A DNA stretch of 64,000 nucleotides from positions 55,346-119,345 of the forward strand of contig UQKM01000004.1 in NCBI GenBank assembly GCA_900541685.1. The letters are read 5' to 3'. Positions 42,087 to 51,874 of the stretch are shown here, piece after piece. Source of the stretch: an uncultured Collinsella sp. (GTDB lineage: Bacteria > Actinomycetota > Coriobacteriia > Coriobacteriales > Coriobacteriaceae). The stretch's first letter is position 1. Every line of letters starts with the position of its first letter. The notes beneath the pieces were generated by a model. It was not told the DNA's origin. It saw only the letters and a program-made list of their open reading frames with translations, and did no database searches. A program made the position numbers and the translations under genes.

Positions 42087-42824
42087 TTATTTTACTGCAA
42101 ACTCCGGGCTAAATACTACCCTGCCCAGGCGAACGAGCGTAGAGCCCTCCTCAAGGGCAGGCTCAAAGTCCTCGCTCATGCCGCAGGAAAGCTCAGGCAG
42201 GTTCAAATCGGGATGCGCCGCCTCCAGCTCATCCCTCAGCTCACGAAGCCCCGCAAAGGTGCGGCGTGCCACATCCTTATTCCCCCGGGGCGCCATAGTC
42301 ATAAGCCCCTGTACGCAAATTCCCTCAAGTTCCGCAAGCTCACCCGCGGCGGCGCGAATCTCATCGGGCGAAAAGCCGCCCTTGGACTCCTCACCACTCA
42401 CATTGACCTCGATCAGCACACGCTGGGGGCCGGAGAGCTCACCCGCCTCAATCTTGCGGACCACACGGGTCGAGATAGCCTGCGCCAAATGCAGCGAGCT
42501 TACCGAATGAATCAGCTCAGCCGAGCCCAGAACCGCATTGATCTTGTTGGTCTGCAGGTTGCCGATCATATCGAAGCGCACCTCGGGTAGCTCCGGATGC
42601 TCTGCGAGGCCCGCAAGCTTGCGAACGAGCTCCTGCGGGCGGTTCTCGGCAAAATGGCGATACCCCGCCTGGATGGCAGCAACAGTCTCATCGACACCAA
42701 CGGTCTTGGACACGGCAATGAGGCGCGCGGCGTCGTGGGGGCGGCCCGCGCGATCGAGCGCCGCATAAAAACGTTCCAGAATCTGCTCGCGGCGAGCGCG
42801 CATCAAGTCCAAATAGTTATCCAT
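42087..42824 (-). CDS. yggS: YggS family PLP homeostasis protein
   Basis: A PLP-binding protein without known catalysis that controls pyridoxal phosphate and amino acid levels. The 245-residue TIM-barrel has the PLP lysine in LIAVSKTVGVDETVAAI and family motifs HFAENRPQELVRK, FDMIGNLQTNKINAVLG and CVQGLMTMAP. HPDLNLPELSCGMSEDFEPALEEGST closes the barrel. GGAGG precedes the ATG at 42824. Linkage to sepF and divIVA is common in Gram-positive bacteria. Confidence 0.92.
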   Translation of the reverse strand: MDNYLDLMRARREQILERFYAALDRAGRPHDAARLIAVSKTVGVDETVAAIQAGYRHFAENRPQELVRKLAGLAEHPELPEVRFDMIGNLQTNKINAVLGSAELIHSVSSLHLAQAISTRVVRKIEAGELSGPQRVLIEVNVSGEESKGGFSPDEIRAAAGELAELEGICVQGLMTMAPRGNKDVARRTFAGLRELRDELEAAHPDLNLPELSCGMSEDFEPALEEGSTLVRLGRVVFSPEFAVK

Positions 42825-42943
42825 TGCCAATCGCCTCCGCTGACAGCCAAACAAGTAGTCCCATGCTAACGCAAGAGCGCGGTCCCGCATGTGCAAGGCC
42901 GCGCTCACTTAGGTATTTACAATCTTTCGACGAACGGGGTCAC

Positions 42944-43801
42944 TTACTCCTCGTCGTCCTCGCCATCGTCCTCGTCCTCAAGATGATCGAGCAGGTAGCG
43001 AAGACCCTCGCTGACCTCGTTGGCGGGCACCTTGGCAACGTAACGCGCGTCGACGGCGGGCCTCATGATAACACCCTCGCCCGAAGGCACGCGCATGCTC
43101 TCGAGCTCATCCTCGTCCACACGGGCGATATCGCCGGCGTTCATACGCTGACCAGCCAACAGGAAGGTCAGACGGCAAGCGGCATCGATGGAAATGGAAG
43201 CGATGCGATCGAGGTAGCGCGAAACCATGATGGCGCGGCGCAGGTCGTCATAGTTGCTGTCGTCGTCCATAAAGTCGCCCGTATCCATACGGTTAAAGGT
43301 GCGGAAGAACTTCTCGTAGGCAGCGTGCACTGGCTCGTCCTCGACGGCCAGGTTGCAGATGATGGACATATCATTGGTGACGAGCGCAGAAAGCGAAGAG
43401 CCCAGCACCTGGTAGACGGCCTCAGCCTCGGCCTCAACCGTGCCGACAAGCTCCTTGGGCAGCGAGATGTCGGCCTTGATCATATGACGCGTGGCACGGC
43501 AGATCTGACGGACCTTATCGGTCATGCGCTGCAGGTTAAAGTCGACATAGATGATCGTCTGAAGCAGGCGGAAGTCGGAGGCGACCGGTGACTGCGTGGC
43601 GATCAGGTTGTAGCAGACGGCCTCCAGGTTGGCGCAGCGCGCGTCAATCGAAAGCGTGCGCTTCTTGGTCTTGGTGGCGAGCTTGCGGTCGTCGGTCACA
43701 TAGGCCTTCACGGCATCGTGGAGGGCCAGATCGACGGCCTCATAGATGCTCAGCATCTCGTGACGGGCCTCGACGAGCTGACGGGAAAACAGTTTGCGCA
43801 T
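42944..43801 (-). CDS. phoU: Phosphate-specific transport accessory protein PhoU
   Basis: PhoU links the Pst transporter to phosphate signalling and prevents over-uptake. At 285 residues it is longer than the usual ~220-235. Two three-helix PhoU repeats are seen: ALHDAVKAYVTDDRKLATKT-type in the first half and the FFRTFNRMDTG / ISIDAACRLTFLLAGQRMN segments in the second. The extra part is an acidic C-terminal tail (DHLEDEDDGEDDEE). It is the last gene of pst, 93 bases after pstB. No phoR/phoB pair lies nearby. Confidence 0.9.
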   Translation of the reverse strand: MRKLFSRQLVEARHEMLSIYEAVDLALHDAVKAYVTDDRKLATKTKKRTLSIDARCANLEAVCYNLIATQSPVASDFRLLQTIIYVDFNLQRMTDKVRQICRATRHMIKADISLPKELVGTVEAEAEAVYQVLGSSLSALVTNDMSIICNLAVEDEPVHAAYEKFFRTFNRMDTGDFMDDDSNYDDLRRAIMVSRYLDRIASISIDAACRLTFLLAGQRMNAGDIARVDEDELESMRVPSGEGVIMRPAVDARYVAKVPANEVSEGLRYLLDHLEDEDDGEDDEE

Positions 43802-43893
43802 GGTTCACTCCAATCAGTTGGGTGCGGTCATGCCGCCCGCACAGTGAATACGCACCGGACTAGGTCCGATCGGCTTGGGACTAGTCGCACCGA

Positions 43894-44697
<804 letters not shown>

Positions 44698-44709
44698 GGG
44701 ACTCCTTAA

Positions 44710-45615
44710 CTAGCGACGCTTGCGCGACAGGAAGCGCGCAAACAGGTTGAAGGCCAGAATGATCACCATCAGCAAGAGCGCGGTGCCGTAGGCTGCGTTC
44801 ATGTTGATGCCATCGTTGGCAAGCAGGTACAGGTGAACCGTCATGGGGCGGCCGGAATCGAGCGGCGAAATAGGTAGATTGATGGCTTGGCCCATGGTGT
44901 AGAGCACCACCGCGGTCTCGCCAATGGCGCGGCCGATGGCGAGGACGATGCCCGTGGCAATACGGCCAAAGGCAGAAGGAAGCACAATCTTGGAGACAAC
45001 CTGCCACTTGGTGGCGCCCAGGCCGTACGCGCCCCAACGGATATAGCGCGGGACGGCGCGAATGGCCTCTTCGGTGGTGCGCATGACGATGGGAAGCATC
45101 AAGAGCGCGAGCGCCAGAGCGGCCGAGACCATCGAAAGGCCCAGGCCCATGGCCTCGACAAACAAGGCGTAGCCAAACAGGCCCATAACGATGGAGGGCA
45201 CCGAGGCCAAAGCGTCAGCAGCGTAGCGAATGAGCTCGACGACCTTGCCCTGCTTGGCGTACTCGGCCAGATAGACGGCTGCCAGCACAGCAATCGGCGT
45301 GCAGATAAGCATGGCGAGCGCCGTCACATAGACGGTCGAGACGATCGTGGGCCAAATTCCGCCCTCGGCGTTGACGCCCTGGGGCCAACCGAAGATAAAG
45401 TCGAGCGAGATATGCGGCAGGCCGTTAATGACCACATAGGCAATGATAGCGACAAGCACCAGCGTGGTGATGTATGCCGCGGCACGGAACACGCCAAGCA
45501 TGATCTTGTTGGACAGGTCCTTGTTGATGCGGCCCTTCTTGCCATGGGAAAGGGCACGCTTGATGCGCTCGCGCGACGAGGTCGTATCGACCGTCGTGTC
45601 AACGGAATCGGACAT
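44710..45615 (-). CDS. pstA: Phosphate ABC transporter permease PstA
   Basis: One of two membrane subunits of the phosphate importer. The 301-residue protein has six helices, with a basic cytoplasmic N-terminus. The coupling loop is RYIRWGAYGLGATKWQVV, containing the EAA-like GATK. VLAIGRAIGETAVVLYTMG is the conserved PstA/PstC segment. It starts 3 bases after pstC and ends 12 bases before pstB. Confidence 0.93.
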   Translation of the reverse strand: MSDSVDTTVDTTSSRERIKRALSHGKKGRINKDLSNKIMLGVFRAAAYITTLVLVAIIAYVVINGLPHISLDFIFGWPQGVNAEGGIWPTIVSTVYVTALAMLICTPIAVLAAVYLAEYAKQGKVVELIRYAADALASVPSIVMGLFGYALFVEAMGLGLSMVSAALALALLMLPIVMRTTEEAIRAVPRYIRWGAYGLGATKWQVVSKIVLPSAFGRIATGIVLAIGRAIGETAVVLYTMGQAINLPISPLDSGRPMTVHLYLLANDGINMNAAYGTALLLMVIILAFNLFARFLSRKRR

Positions 45616-45618
45616 AGC

Positions 45619-46545
45619 CTACCCCCTCTTCTTCTTAGAAATCAGACGGACGATGCCCACCAGCGTGGCGGAGATGATAAACAGGACCACGCCCATGCCG
45701 AACAGCGCCGAGCGGTGCAGACCCGAGGAATAGCTCATGTCGAGCGCGATCTGGCTCGTGAGCGTCGAGATGGGGCTCGCAATGCTGTCGGGAATAACCG
45801 GGGCGTTACCCACGACCATGAGCACGGCCATGGTCTCGCCGATGGCACGGCCCATACCCAGCACGATGGCATCCACGATACCCAGCTTGGCGGCAGGTAG
45901 CACGACCTTATAGATGGTCTGCCACTTAGTAGCACCCATGGCATACGATGCCTCGCGAATACCCATGGGAATGGAATTGAGGGCATCGATGGTGAGCGTG
46001 GTGATGGTAGGGACGATCATGATGGCAAGCACGAACCACGCCGTCAGCGCACCAAAACCAAGACCACCGGTCAGTTGCGCGATAAACGGACGGATGATGA
46101 TCATGCCAAAGAAGCCATAGATGATAGAAGGGATGCCGGCCAACAGGTCAACGGCAGGGCTGATGAGCTTGCGCACGCGCTTGCTGGCGATCTCGACCAG
46201 ATACACGGCCGTGCCCACGCCTAGGGGCACACCCATGGCGAGCGCACCGACGGTCACCAGACCCGAGCCGGCAAGCAGCGACACGATGCCGTAGTGGCCC
46301 TCAGAGGGTGCCCACGTAAAGCTAAAGAAGTCCGCCAGACCGATGTCGGTAAAGACGGGCAGCGCCGAGTACGTGGTAAAGACAAAAATCAGGATGACGG
46401 TAACAACCGCCAAGAACGCGCAGGCAAAGAAAATCCACTGCAGCGCCTTCTCCTTGATATAGGTGCTGCGCGATACGAGCGCCAGCTCGCGCTTCTTGGG
46501 CGCCTGAGCATTCTGCTCAGTCTGGGAGTTTTCCTGTGCTTCCAT
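45619..46545 (-). CDS. pstC: Phosphate ABC transporter permease PstC
   Basis: The second membrane subunit of the phosphate importer, 308 residues with six helices. Conserved parts are FTTYSALPVFTDIGLADFFSF early in the protein, AGIPSIIYGFFGMIIIRPF, and the coupling-loop segment IREASYAMGATKWQTIYKVV; VLGMGRAIGETMAVLMVVGN matches PstC. The ATG at 46545 is one base past the pstS stop and has GGGGAG at eight bases; a GTG at 46554 inside pstS is an alternative. Translation is probably coupled to pstS. Confidence 0.93.
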   Translation of the reverse strand: MEAQENSQTEQNAQAPKKRELALVSRSTYIKEKALQWIFFACAFLAVVTVILIFVFTTYSALPVFTDIGLADFFSFTWAPSEGHYGIVSLLAGSGLVTVGALAMGVPLGVGTAVYLVEIASKRVRKLISPAVDLLAGIPSIIYGFFGMIIIRPFIAQLTGGLGFGALTAWFVLAIMIVPTITTLTIDALNSIPMGIREASYAMGATKWQTIYKVVLPAAKLGIVDAIVLGMGRAIGETMAVLMVVGNAPVIPDSIASPISTLTSQIALDMSYSSGLHRSALFGMGVVLFIISATLVGIVRLISKKKRG

Positions 46546-46546
46546 G

Positions 46547-47383
46547 CTACTCACTCCCCTTCTCGTCGTTGGTGACGGGAATAAAGCCCGCCTCGCGAAT
46601 CTGCTTGTCCATCTTTTCGGACGTCACGTAGTCGATGTAATCCTGCGCCTGCTGCGAAGGCGCACCCTTCACAAAGAAGTAAAGGTCGCGCGAGATGGGA
46701 TAGCCGCCACTCGCGACCGTCTTCTCGGACGCCTCAACATGATTGACCGAGACGGCCTTGACCGAGGTCTTGGCGTTGAGGCTATCGACGAAGCCCAGCG
46801 AAATGTAGCCGATAGCCCCGCGCGAACGAGATACCACGTCGCGCACCTGGCCCGTGCCCGAAAGAACGGCGGAGCGGCGATCGAACGGGGTGCCGTCCAT
46901 CACGATGGTGCGGAAGGCTTCACGCGTGCCAGACGCCTCATCTCGGTTGATAACCTGAATCCTCAGGTCCTCGCCACCGACTTCTTTCCAGTTGGTGATC
47001 TTGCCGGCATAGATATCGCGGAGCTGCTCGGTCGAGAGGTTATCGACGGGGTTGTCTTCGTTCACGATGACCGCGATACCGTCGTGGGCAATGACGATGG
47101 GAGTCAGGCCCAGATCCTGTTCGTCGGCATTGAGTCCACGGGAGGAGCTGGCGATATCGGCCGTGCCAGCGCTGACGGCTTCGATGCCAGCGGAAGAGCC
47201 CAAACCGGAAACGAGCACGTCGATGCCGGTCTCCTCCTTAAAGCCCTCTGCCGCAATTTCGGCGATAGGAAGGCAGGTCGTGGAGCCGGCCACGGTAATG
47301 GAAGAGGTAGAAGATCCCGAAGAACAGGCGCACAGCGTAAGCGTAAGCACAGCGGCGCTCAGGACCGATACGATCTTTCTCAT
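46547..47383 (-). CDS. pstS: Phosphate-binding lipoprotein PstS
   Basis: The extracellular phosphate-binding protein. Residues 1-20 form a lipoprotein signal with lipobox LCAC. The mature part has ITVAGSTTCLPIAEIAAEGF and SGLGSSAGIEAVSAGTADIASSSR, the phosphate-binding loops, and DEASGTREAFRTIV. Length is 278 residues. Its ATG overlaps the TGA of pgeF (ATGA), so the pst genes appear to be translated from the pgeF message. A phosphate-regulated promoter was not identified here. Confidence 0.94.
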   Translation of the reverse strand: MRKIVSVLSAAVLTLTLCACSSGSSTSSITVAGSTTCLPIAEIAAEGFKEETGIDVLVSGLGSSAGIEAVSAGTADIASSSRGLNADEQDLGLTPIVIAHDGIAVIVNEDNPVDNLSTEQLRDIYAGKITNWKEVGGEDLRIQVINRDEASGTREAFRTIVMDGTPFDRRSAVLSGTGQVRDVVSRSRGAIGYISLGFVDSLNAKTSVKAVSVNHVEASEKTVASGGYPISRDLYFFVKGAPSQQAQDYIDYVTSEKMDKQIREAGFIPVTNDEKGSE

Positions 47384-48180
47384 AGCATCACGCCGATCGC
47401 AGCATGGCGCCCACAGGTGCCGTCCTCGTTACGGTAGGAATAAAAGCGGTCGTTCTGACGCACAGTCGAAAGCTGGGTATCCACGATATTATCCGCGTCC
47501 ACACCGGCATCTACCAGCGCCTCACAAATGGCAGCGGAAAGATCGAGCATGCGAGAGGCACTCGCATCGATGCAAGAGAACTCGACGGCAAAGCGATCCA
47601 TGAGTTCCTGGGATACCTCATATTCGTCAGCCAAGATATGGGGGCCGATATAGGCGGAAACGTCGCTCGCATCGCAGCCGGCAGCATCGCAAAGCGCCTG
47701 GCACGCCTTGGCAGAAATACGTGCAATCGTGCCCTTCCAACCGGAGTGCACCACGGCAAATCCGCCAGGGGCCACCAGCACCACGGGAACGCAGTCGGCA
47801 AAGCAGAGCAGCACGGGCACGTCATGGGCCGTACAGACGATGGCATCGCAGCCCTCGGCAATCTGCTCGCGAACAGCCTCAAGATCGTCGGCGCCGTTCG
47901 AAGTCACCGTAACGATATGGTCACCATGTACCTGATTGGGCACGAGCAGATTATGCTCGCACTCAGTGGCGCCCATAGCTTCGAGCGCTCGACGACGATT
48001 TTCTTGAACAGCAAAGGGGTCATCGCCTACATGCGAGCCCAGGTTGAGCGAGGAGTACGCATCTTCAGAAACGCCACCGGTGCGCTCGGTAAAGGCAAAG
48101 CGGACATCGGATGTCGCGCCCTCCACCAACGTAACTCCATCATGGTCGACACGCGAAACGTTGTCCGCACGTGCTGCCAT
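47380..48180 (-). CDS. pgeF: Purine nucleoside phosphorylase / laccase-domain protein PgeF (YfiH)
   Basis: This 266-residue protein belongs to the YfiH/DUF152 family. Members have purine nucleoside phosphorylase or adenosine deaminase activity, and PgeF of E. coli edits cell-wall precursors. Family parts are FTERTGGVSEDAYSSLNLGSHVGDD, NLLVPNQVHGDHIVTV, the metal site LCFADCVPVVLVAP and VHSGWKGTIARI. AGGAGG precedes the ATG at 48180. Its place after ftsZ is common; the novelty is its 4-base overlap with pstS. Confidence 0.9.
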   Translation of the reverse strand: MAARADNVSRVDHDGVTLVEGATSDVRFAFTERTGGVSEDAYSSLNLGSHVGDDPFAVQENRRRALEAMGATECEHNLLVPNQVHGDHIVTVTSNGADDLEAVREQIAEGCDAIVCTAHDVPVLLCFADCVPVVLVAPGGFAVVHSGWKGTIARISAKACQALCDAAGCDASDVSAYIGPHILADEYEVSQELMDRFAVEFSCIDASASRMLDLSAAICEALVDAGVDADNIVDTQLSTVRQNDRFYSYRNEDGTCGRHAAIGVML

Positions 48181-48338
48181 ACTAAAGCCTCCTAATAACA
48201 CAAGTACCGCGGCGTCGCCGCGCAGTCCGCGTTTATACGGCTGTCATACTTCCTTAAAAGGATACCCGCAGCGGTAGGGACCAAACGTAAAGGGAACGTA
48301 AGGAGATTGGAGGCTTTCGTTTACAAACGAGAAACAAA

Positions 48339-48368
48339 ACGGGGTGCATCCAAATGGACACACCCCGT
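48339..48368 (-). terminator. ftsZ terminator
   Basis: ACGGGGTG/CACCCCGT with an inner TCC/GGA stem is followed on the minus strand by TTTGTTT. It separates ftsZ from pgeF-pst, which should have its own promoter in 48181-48338. Confidence 0.85.
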
Positions 48369-48390
48369 GCAGGTCGTTGAGAAAAACGAA

Positions 48391-49545
48391 CTAGAAGCTA
48401 CCGCGCTTCAGGAAGTCGGGAAGCTCGAACTGGTCGTTGCCAAAGTTGGGCAGCTCGGTACCACCGACGTTGCGGGTCGGAGCGGCCTGAGCCGGGCTGG
48501 CAGCCGGAGCGGTGCGCTGCGGCTCAGCGGAGGCAGCGGCCTTGCTCTGAGACTGCTGAGCAGCAAAGAGCTCATCCTGACGGTTGACGTTGGAGTCGGA
48601 GAAGCCCGTAGCGATGACGGTGATACGCACCTGATCGCCCAGGGACTCGTCGACAACGGTACCGAAGATGATGTTGGCCTCGGGGTCGACGGCGTTGGCG
48701 ACAACGTCGGCGGCGTCGCTGATCTCCTGGATGCCCAGGTCCTTGGAACCGGCGATGGAGAGCAGCACGCGCGTGGCACCATCGATGGAGCTCTCGAGCA
48801 GCGGGCTGGAGATGGCCTGCTGGGCAGCGTCGACGGCACGAGTATCCCCAGAAGAGGTACCGATACCCATCATGGCGGTACCGGCCTGCTTCATGATGGT
48901 CTTAACATCGGCGAAGTCCAGGTTGATGATACCGGGGACGGTGATGAGGTCGGTGATGCCCTGGGTGCCCTGGGAAAGGACGCCATCGGCAATCGCGAAG
49001 GCCTCGAGCATGGTGGTCTTCTTCTCGGCGATGTCGAGCAGCTTATCGTTAGGGATGACGATCATGGTGTCGACGCAATCGGAGAGGGTCTTGATGCCCT
49101 CCTCGGCGCTCTTCTTGCGCTTGCGGCCCTCGAAGGTGAAGGGCTTGGTCACGACGGCGACAGTCAGTGCGCCGACCTCGTTCATCGCGATATCAGCAAC
49201 GATGGGAGCAGCGCCGGTACCGGTGCCACCGCCCTCACCGCAGGTGATAAACACCATGTCGGCGCCAGCGAGCGCCTCGGCAATGTCGTCACGGGACTCA
49301 TCGGCAGCCTTGCGGCCAACCTCGGGGTTGGCGCCGGCGCCCAGGCCGCGGGTAAGGTCGGTGCCGATGTGCACCTTGATATCGGCATCAGAGATCGCGA
49401 GTGCCTGAGCATCGGTGTTGATGGCAACAAACTCGACGCCGCGGATGCCCTCTTCGATCATTCGATTGACCGCGTTGGTACCGCCGCCGCCGACGCCGAC
49501 CACCTTAATGACGGCAAGGTAGTTGTTGATCTCTGTCTCGTGCAT
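48391..49545 (-). CDS. ftsZ: Cell division protein FtsZ
   Basis: FtsZ is the tubulin-like GTPase that forms the division ring. The 384-residue protein has [17 protein letters not shown], the tubulin signature [13 protein letters not shown], and [22 protein letters not shown] with the T7 catalytic loop. A ~60-residue variable linker precedes the C-terminal peptide ELPDFLKRG, which binds SepF. GGAGGA precedes the ATG at 49545. It ends the cell-wall half of the cluster and has its own terminator. Confidence 0.96.
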   Translation of the reverse strand: MHETEINNYLAVIKVVGVGGGGTNAVNRMIEEGIRGVEFVAINTDAQALAISDADIKVHIGTDLTRGLGAGANPEVGRKAADESRDDIAEALAGADMVFITCGEGGGTGTGAAPIVADIAMNEVGALTVAVVTKPFTFEGRKRKKSAEEGIKTLSDCVDTMIVIPNDKLLDIAEKKTTMLEAFAIADGVLSQGTQGITDLITVPGIINLDFADVKTIMKQAGTAMMGIGTSSGDTRAVDAAQQAISSPLLESSIDGATRVLLSIAGSKDLGIQEISDAADVVANAVDPEANIIFGTVVDESLGDQVRITVIATGFSDSNVNRQDELFAAQQSQSKAAASAEPQRTAPAASPAQAAPTRNVGGTELPNFGNDQFELPDFLKRGSF

Positions 49546-49666
49546 GTCGGTCCTCCGAACAAAGGTTATAGCCATAGCATGGGTCGACCCCTGCGCACAT
49601 TAACCTTCAGGTTGAAAGTAAATGCAAAGGTAAACCGTATTATGTTTGCACATTATGAACGTATCA

Positions 49667-49680
49667 GTCAAATAATTGAC
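49667..49680. promoter_or_regulatory. Small palindrome upstream of ftsZ
   Basis: GTCAAATAATTGAC lies 122 bases before the ftsZ start in the AT-rich 200-base gap between ftsQ and ftsZ. It could be an operator; no clear -35/-10 pair was found. Confidence 0.25.
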
Positions 49681-49744
49681 CGTGAAAACCAAACAAACCA
49701 GATAAACGGCGTGGTATGGCCCCTCAACAAAGCATCAACCAGCG

Positions 49745-51001
49745 CTACGAGGTCGGAGCATTCCTAAATGTGTAGTTGCCTGGAGAGCGCACATTGATAT
49801 ACGTTACGCCCTCTACCTGCGAAAGCAACTTGGTGACTACGCGTTCCTTCTTGGCGATATCGTCCGAATCGCCCAGCGACACCTCAATGCCGTTATTGAG
49901 GTTTGCCGAGATGGCTTCGACCGAAGGCGTGGAAATATCCTTGACTTGTCCCAAGAACTCGCTCGAAAAACCACGCACATAATCCAGGCCGGCCTTAACG
50001 GCTTTCGAGTTCACCGCCTGGCCGGAAACCGGAGCGACATCCGCCGAGACATCAGTCAACAACACCGCGCCATAATGCTTGGCGAGCGCCAGCGCGGCAT
50101 CGATTCCGGTCAAGGTATTTGAGCCCTGCCCTGTCGTGATGACGTTGCCCTGGTCGTCCACTTCGACCGACGTCGACAGCGGGGCGATCCAGGTGTCATC
50201 GTCTCCGATAGCCCAGGCAAGGTCGTCGGAGCTGATATATGCAATGGCGATAACTTTACGCTCCGTCGGCGTAATGATAAGCGTATGGGGAAACTGGCGC
50301 TGGACATCTACGCCCGAGACCCACGGGTTTTGCTTGAGATCCTCGGTAATCTGGTCGGGATCGACGTTAAAAAGCGACGTTCCCTCGGGCAAGTCGATCA
50401 GCTGGATAGCATCGTGCTTCGTCACATGCTCGCTGCCTTGAATCTGAATATCAGTGGCAGTAAACAATCCAGAGTTGATCACCACGATGGCAACGACGAC
50501 GAGCACGGCCAAGACGGCCAAAACGCCGCCCACGATTTTGCCTTTGCCTGTAACGACAGAAGCGGCGTCTGATGTTTTATTTGCCATCGCTCCAAGTGAA
50601 GATAACGGGTTGAAGCCTTTTTTACTCGAAGGCTTCTTGGCGGTAGCCGGCACCGATGTCAGCGAGCGCGGTTTCGATGCGCCCAGCGTGCGGCCTGGAC
50701 GTGCCGCTTTAGTTCCCGTCGAGGGCTTGGGAGTTGCCATGGGACGGGCAGGCTTGGCGCCCATAACAGGCTTTGACGTCACCGAGGGACGCGAGGACTT
50801 TTTTGCGGCCGGACGATTACCGAGCTGCGAGCCGACGACCGGACGACTGGCCTGTCGAGCATGCCCGACAGACTTAGAGTGCGCGACGGTATTGCGTTGA
50901 GGTTTGGCAGGCGCGCCGGAACGCCCTCCGGCGCGGCGGAAGGTGGGTTTCGATGCTCTAGAAGCCGAGGAATTTAACTTCCGGTCTGAGCTCGATGCCA
51001 T
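49745..51001 (-). CDS. ftsQ: FtsQ/DivIB-type division protein
   Basis: FtsQ/DivIB links the early and late divisome. The 418-residue protein has a ~150-residue basic, Ser/Pro/Lys-rich cytoplasmic tail, one membrane helix (VGGVLAVLAVLVVVAIVVI, about residues 157-175), a POTRA domain (FTATDIQIQGSEHVTKHDAIQLI) and a beta domain ending in YINVRSPGNYTFRN. Typical FtsQ tails are 20-100 residues, so this tail is long. The ATG at 51001 lies inside the end of murB, overlapping it by 44 bases, with GGGAGG just upstream. Confidence 0.87.
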   Translation of the reverse strand: MASSSDRKLNSSASRASKPTFRRAGGRSGAPAKPQRNTVAHSKSVGHARQASRPVVGSQLGNRPAAKKSSRPSVTSKPVMGAKPARPMATPKPSTGTKAARPGRTLGASKPRSLTSVPATAKKPSSKKGFNPLSSLGAMANKTSDAASVVTGKGKIVGGVLAVLAVLVVVAIVVINSGLFTATDIQIQGSEHVTKHDAIQLIDLPEGTSLFNVDPDQITEDLKQNPWVSGVDVQRQFPHTLIITPTERKVIAIAYISSDDLAWAIGDDDTWIAPLSTSVEVDDQGNVITTGQGSNTLTGIDAALALAKHYGAVLLTDVSADVAPVSGQAVNSKAVKAGLDYVRGFSSEFLGQVKDISTPSVEAISANLNNGIEVSLGDSDDIAKKERVVTKLLSQVEGVTYINVRSPGNYTFRNAPTS

Positions 51002-51869
51002 ACGCCTCCCTCACCTTTCCGTGCACATGTCTGATAACCGCGGCAACGTCATCGGCCGAGGCAGTTCCGTTATTAACGATAAAATTAGCGTGAACGGGCG
51101 AAACTTCCGCGCCGCCAATTGAAAAACCCTTTAATCCACAATCCTCGATAAGCTTGCCCACACTCGCATCGGGCGGGTTGCGAAAGACCGACCCGCAGGA
51201 TGCGCGACCCATGGGCTGCGTACGCTTGCGCCTTGTAAGGTACCGCTCCATGCGCTCGCGAATGTCGGCCTTGGGCGCCGGTTTAAGCTTGAGCACGCAC
51301 TCGAGGATGATCTCATTGCGGGGAAGGCTACATTCGCGGTAGCCCCAAGAGATCTCGGACCCCGCATAATGCTTGATACCGGATGCCGGGTCAAACGTTA
51401 CGACATCCTCAACCAGCGAGCCAATCCACTCGGTCCGCGTGCCGGCATTCATAGATATCGCACCGCCGACCGAACCAGGAATGCCAACGGCAAACTCAAG
51501 GCCCGAGAGGCTACGCGACAGGGCATCGTTGACCAGGCGCGCAAACATCACGCCCGCACCGACCGTCAGCGTACAACCGTCATCGGCAACAACCGTGCGC
51601 TGGAACTCACGTCCGAGCGAAATGACGGCACCGCGATAACCGCCATCGGCAACCAGCAGATTGGAGCCCTTGCCGATGATGACCCACGGCACCTGCTCGC
51701 GATCGAGCACCGCCACGGCGCGGCGGAGGGCATGATAGCTATGGCACGTCACAAAGAGGTCGGCCTTGCCGCCGATACGATAGCTCGTATGACGCGCAAG
51801 GCGCTCGTCCTCGATCACATCCGTGTCGATCATGCCCGAGAGCGCCATGACGGCGTTAAACAGACCCAT
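50958..51869 (-). CDS. murB: UDP-N-acetylmuramate dehydrogenase MurB
   Basis: MurB is the FAD enzyme that reduces UDP-GlcNAc-enolpyruvate to UDP-MurNAc. The 303-residue protein has ARHTSYRIGGKADLFV, VIIGKGSNLLVADGGYRGAVI, GLEFAVGIPGSVGGAISMNAG and the C-terminal PVHANFIVNNGTASA. It is the type II form (IGGAEVSPVHAN). No clear binding site precedes the ATG at 51869, five bases after murC, so translation may be coupled. An ATG seven codons later is an alternative. Confidence 0.94.
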   Translation of the reverse strand: MGLFNAVMALSGMIDTDVIEDERLARHTSYRIGGKADLFVTCHSYHALRRAVAVLDREQVPWVIIGKGSNLLVADGGYRGAVISLGREFQRTVVADDGCTLTVGAGVMFARLVNDALSRSLSGLEFAVGIPGSVGGAISMNAGTRTEWIGSLVEDVVTFDPASGIKHYAGSEISWGYRECSLPRNEIILECVLKLKPAPKADIRERMERYLTRRKRTQPMGRASCGSVFRNPPDASVGKLIEDCGLKGFSIGGAEVSPVHANFIVNNGTASADDVAAVIRHVHGKVREAYGIELRPEVKFLGF

Positions 51870-51874
51870 TAGAC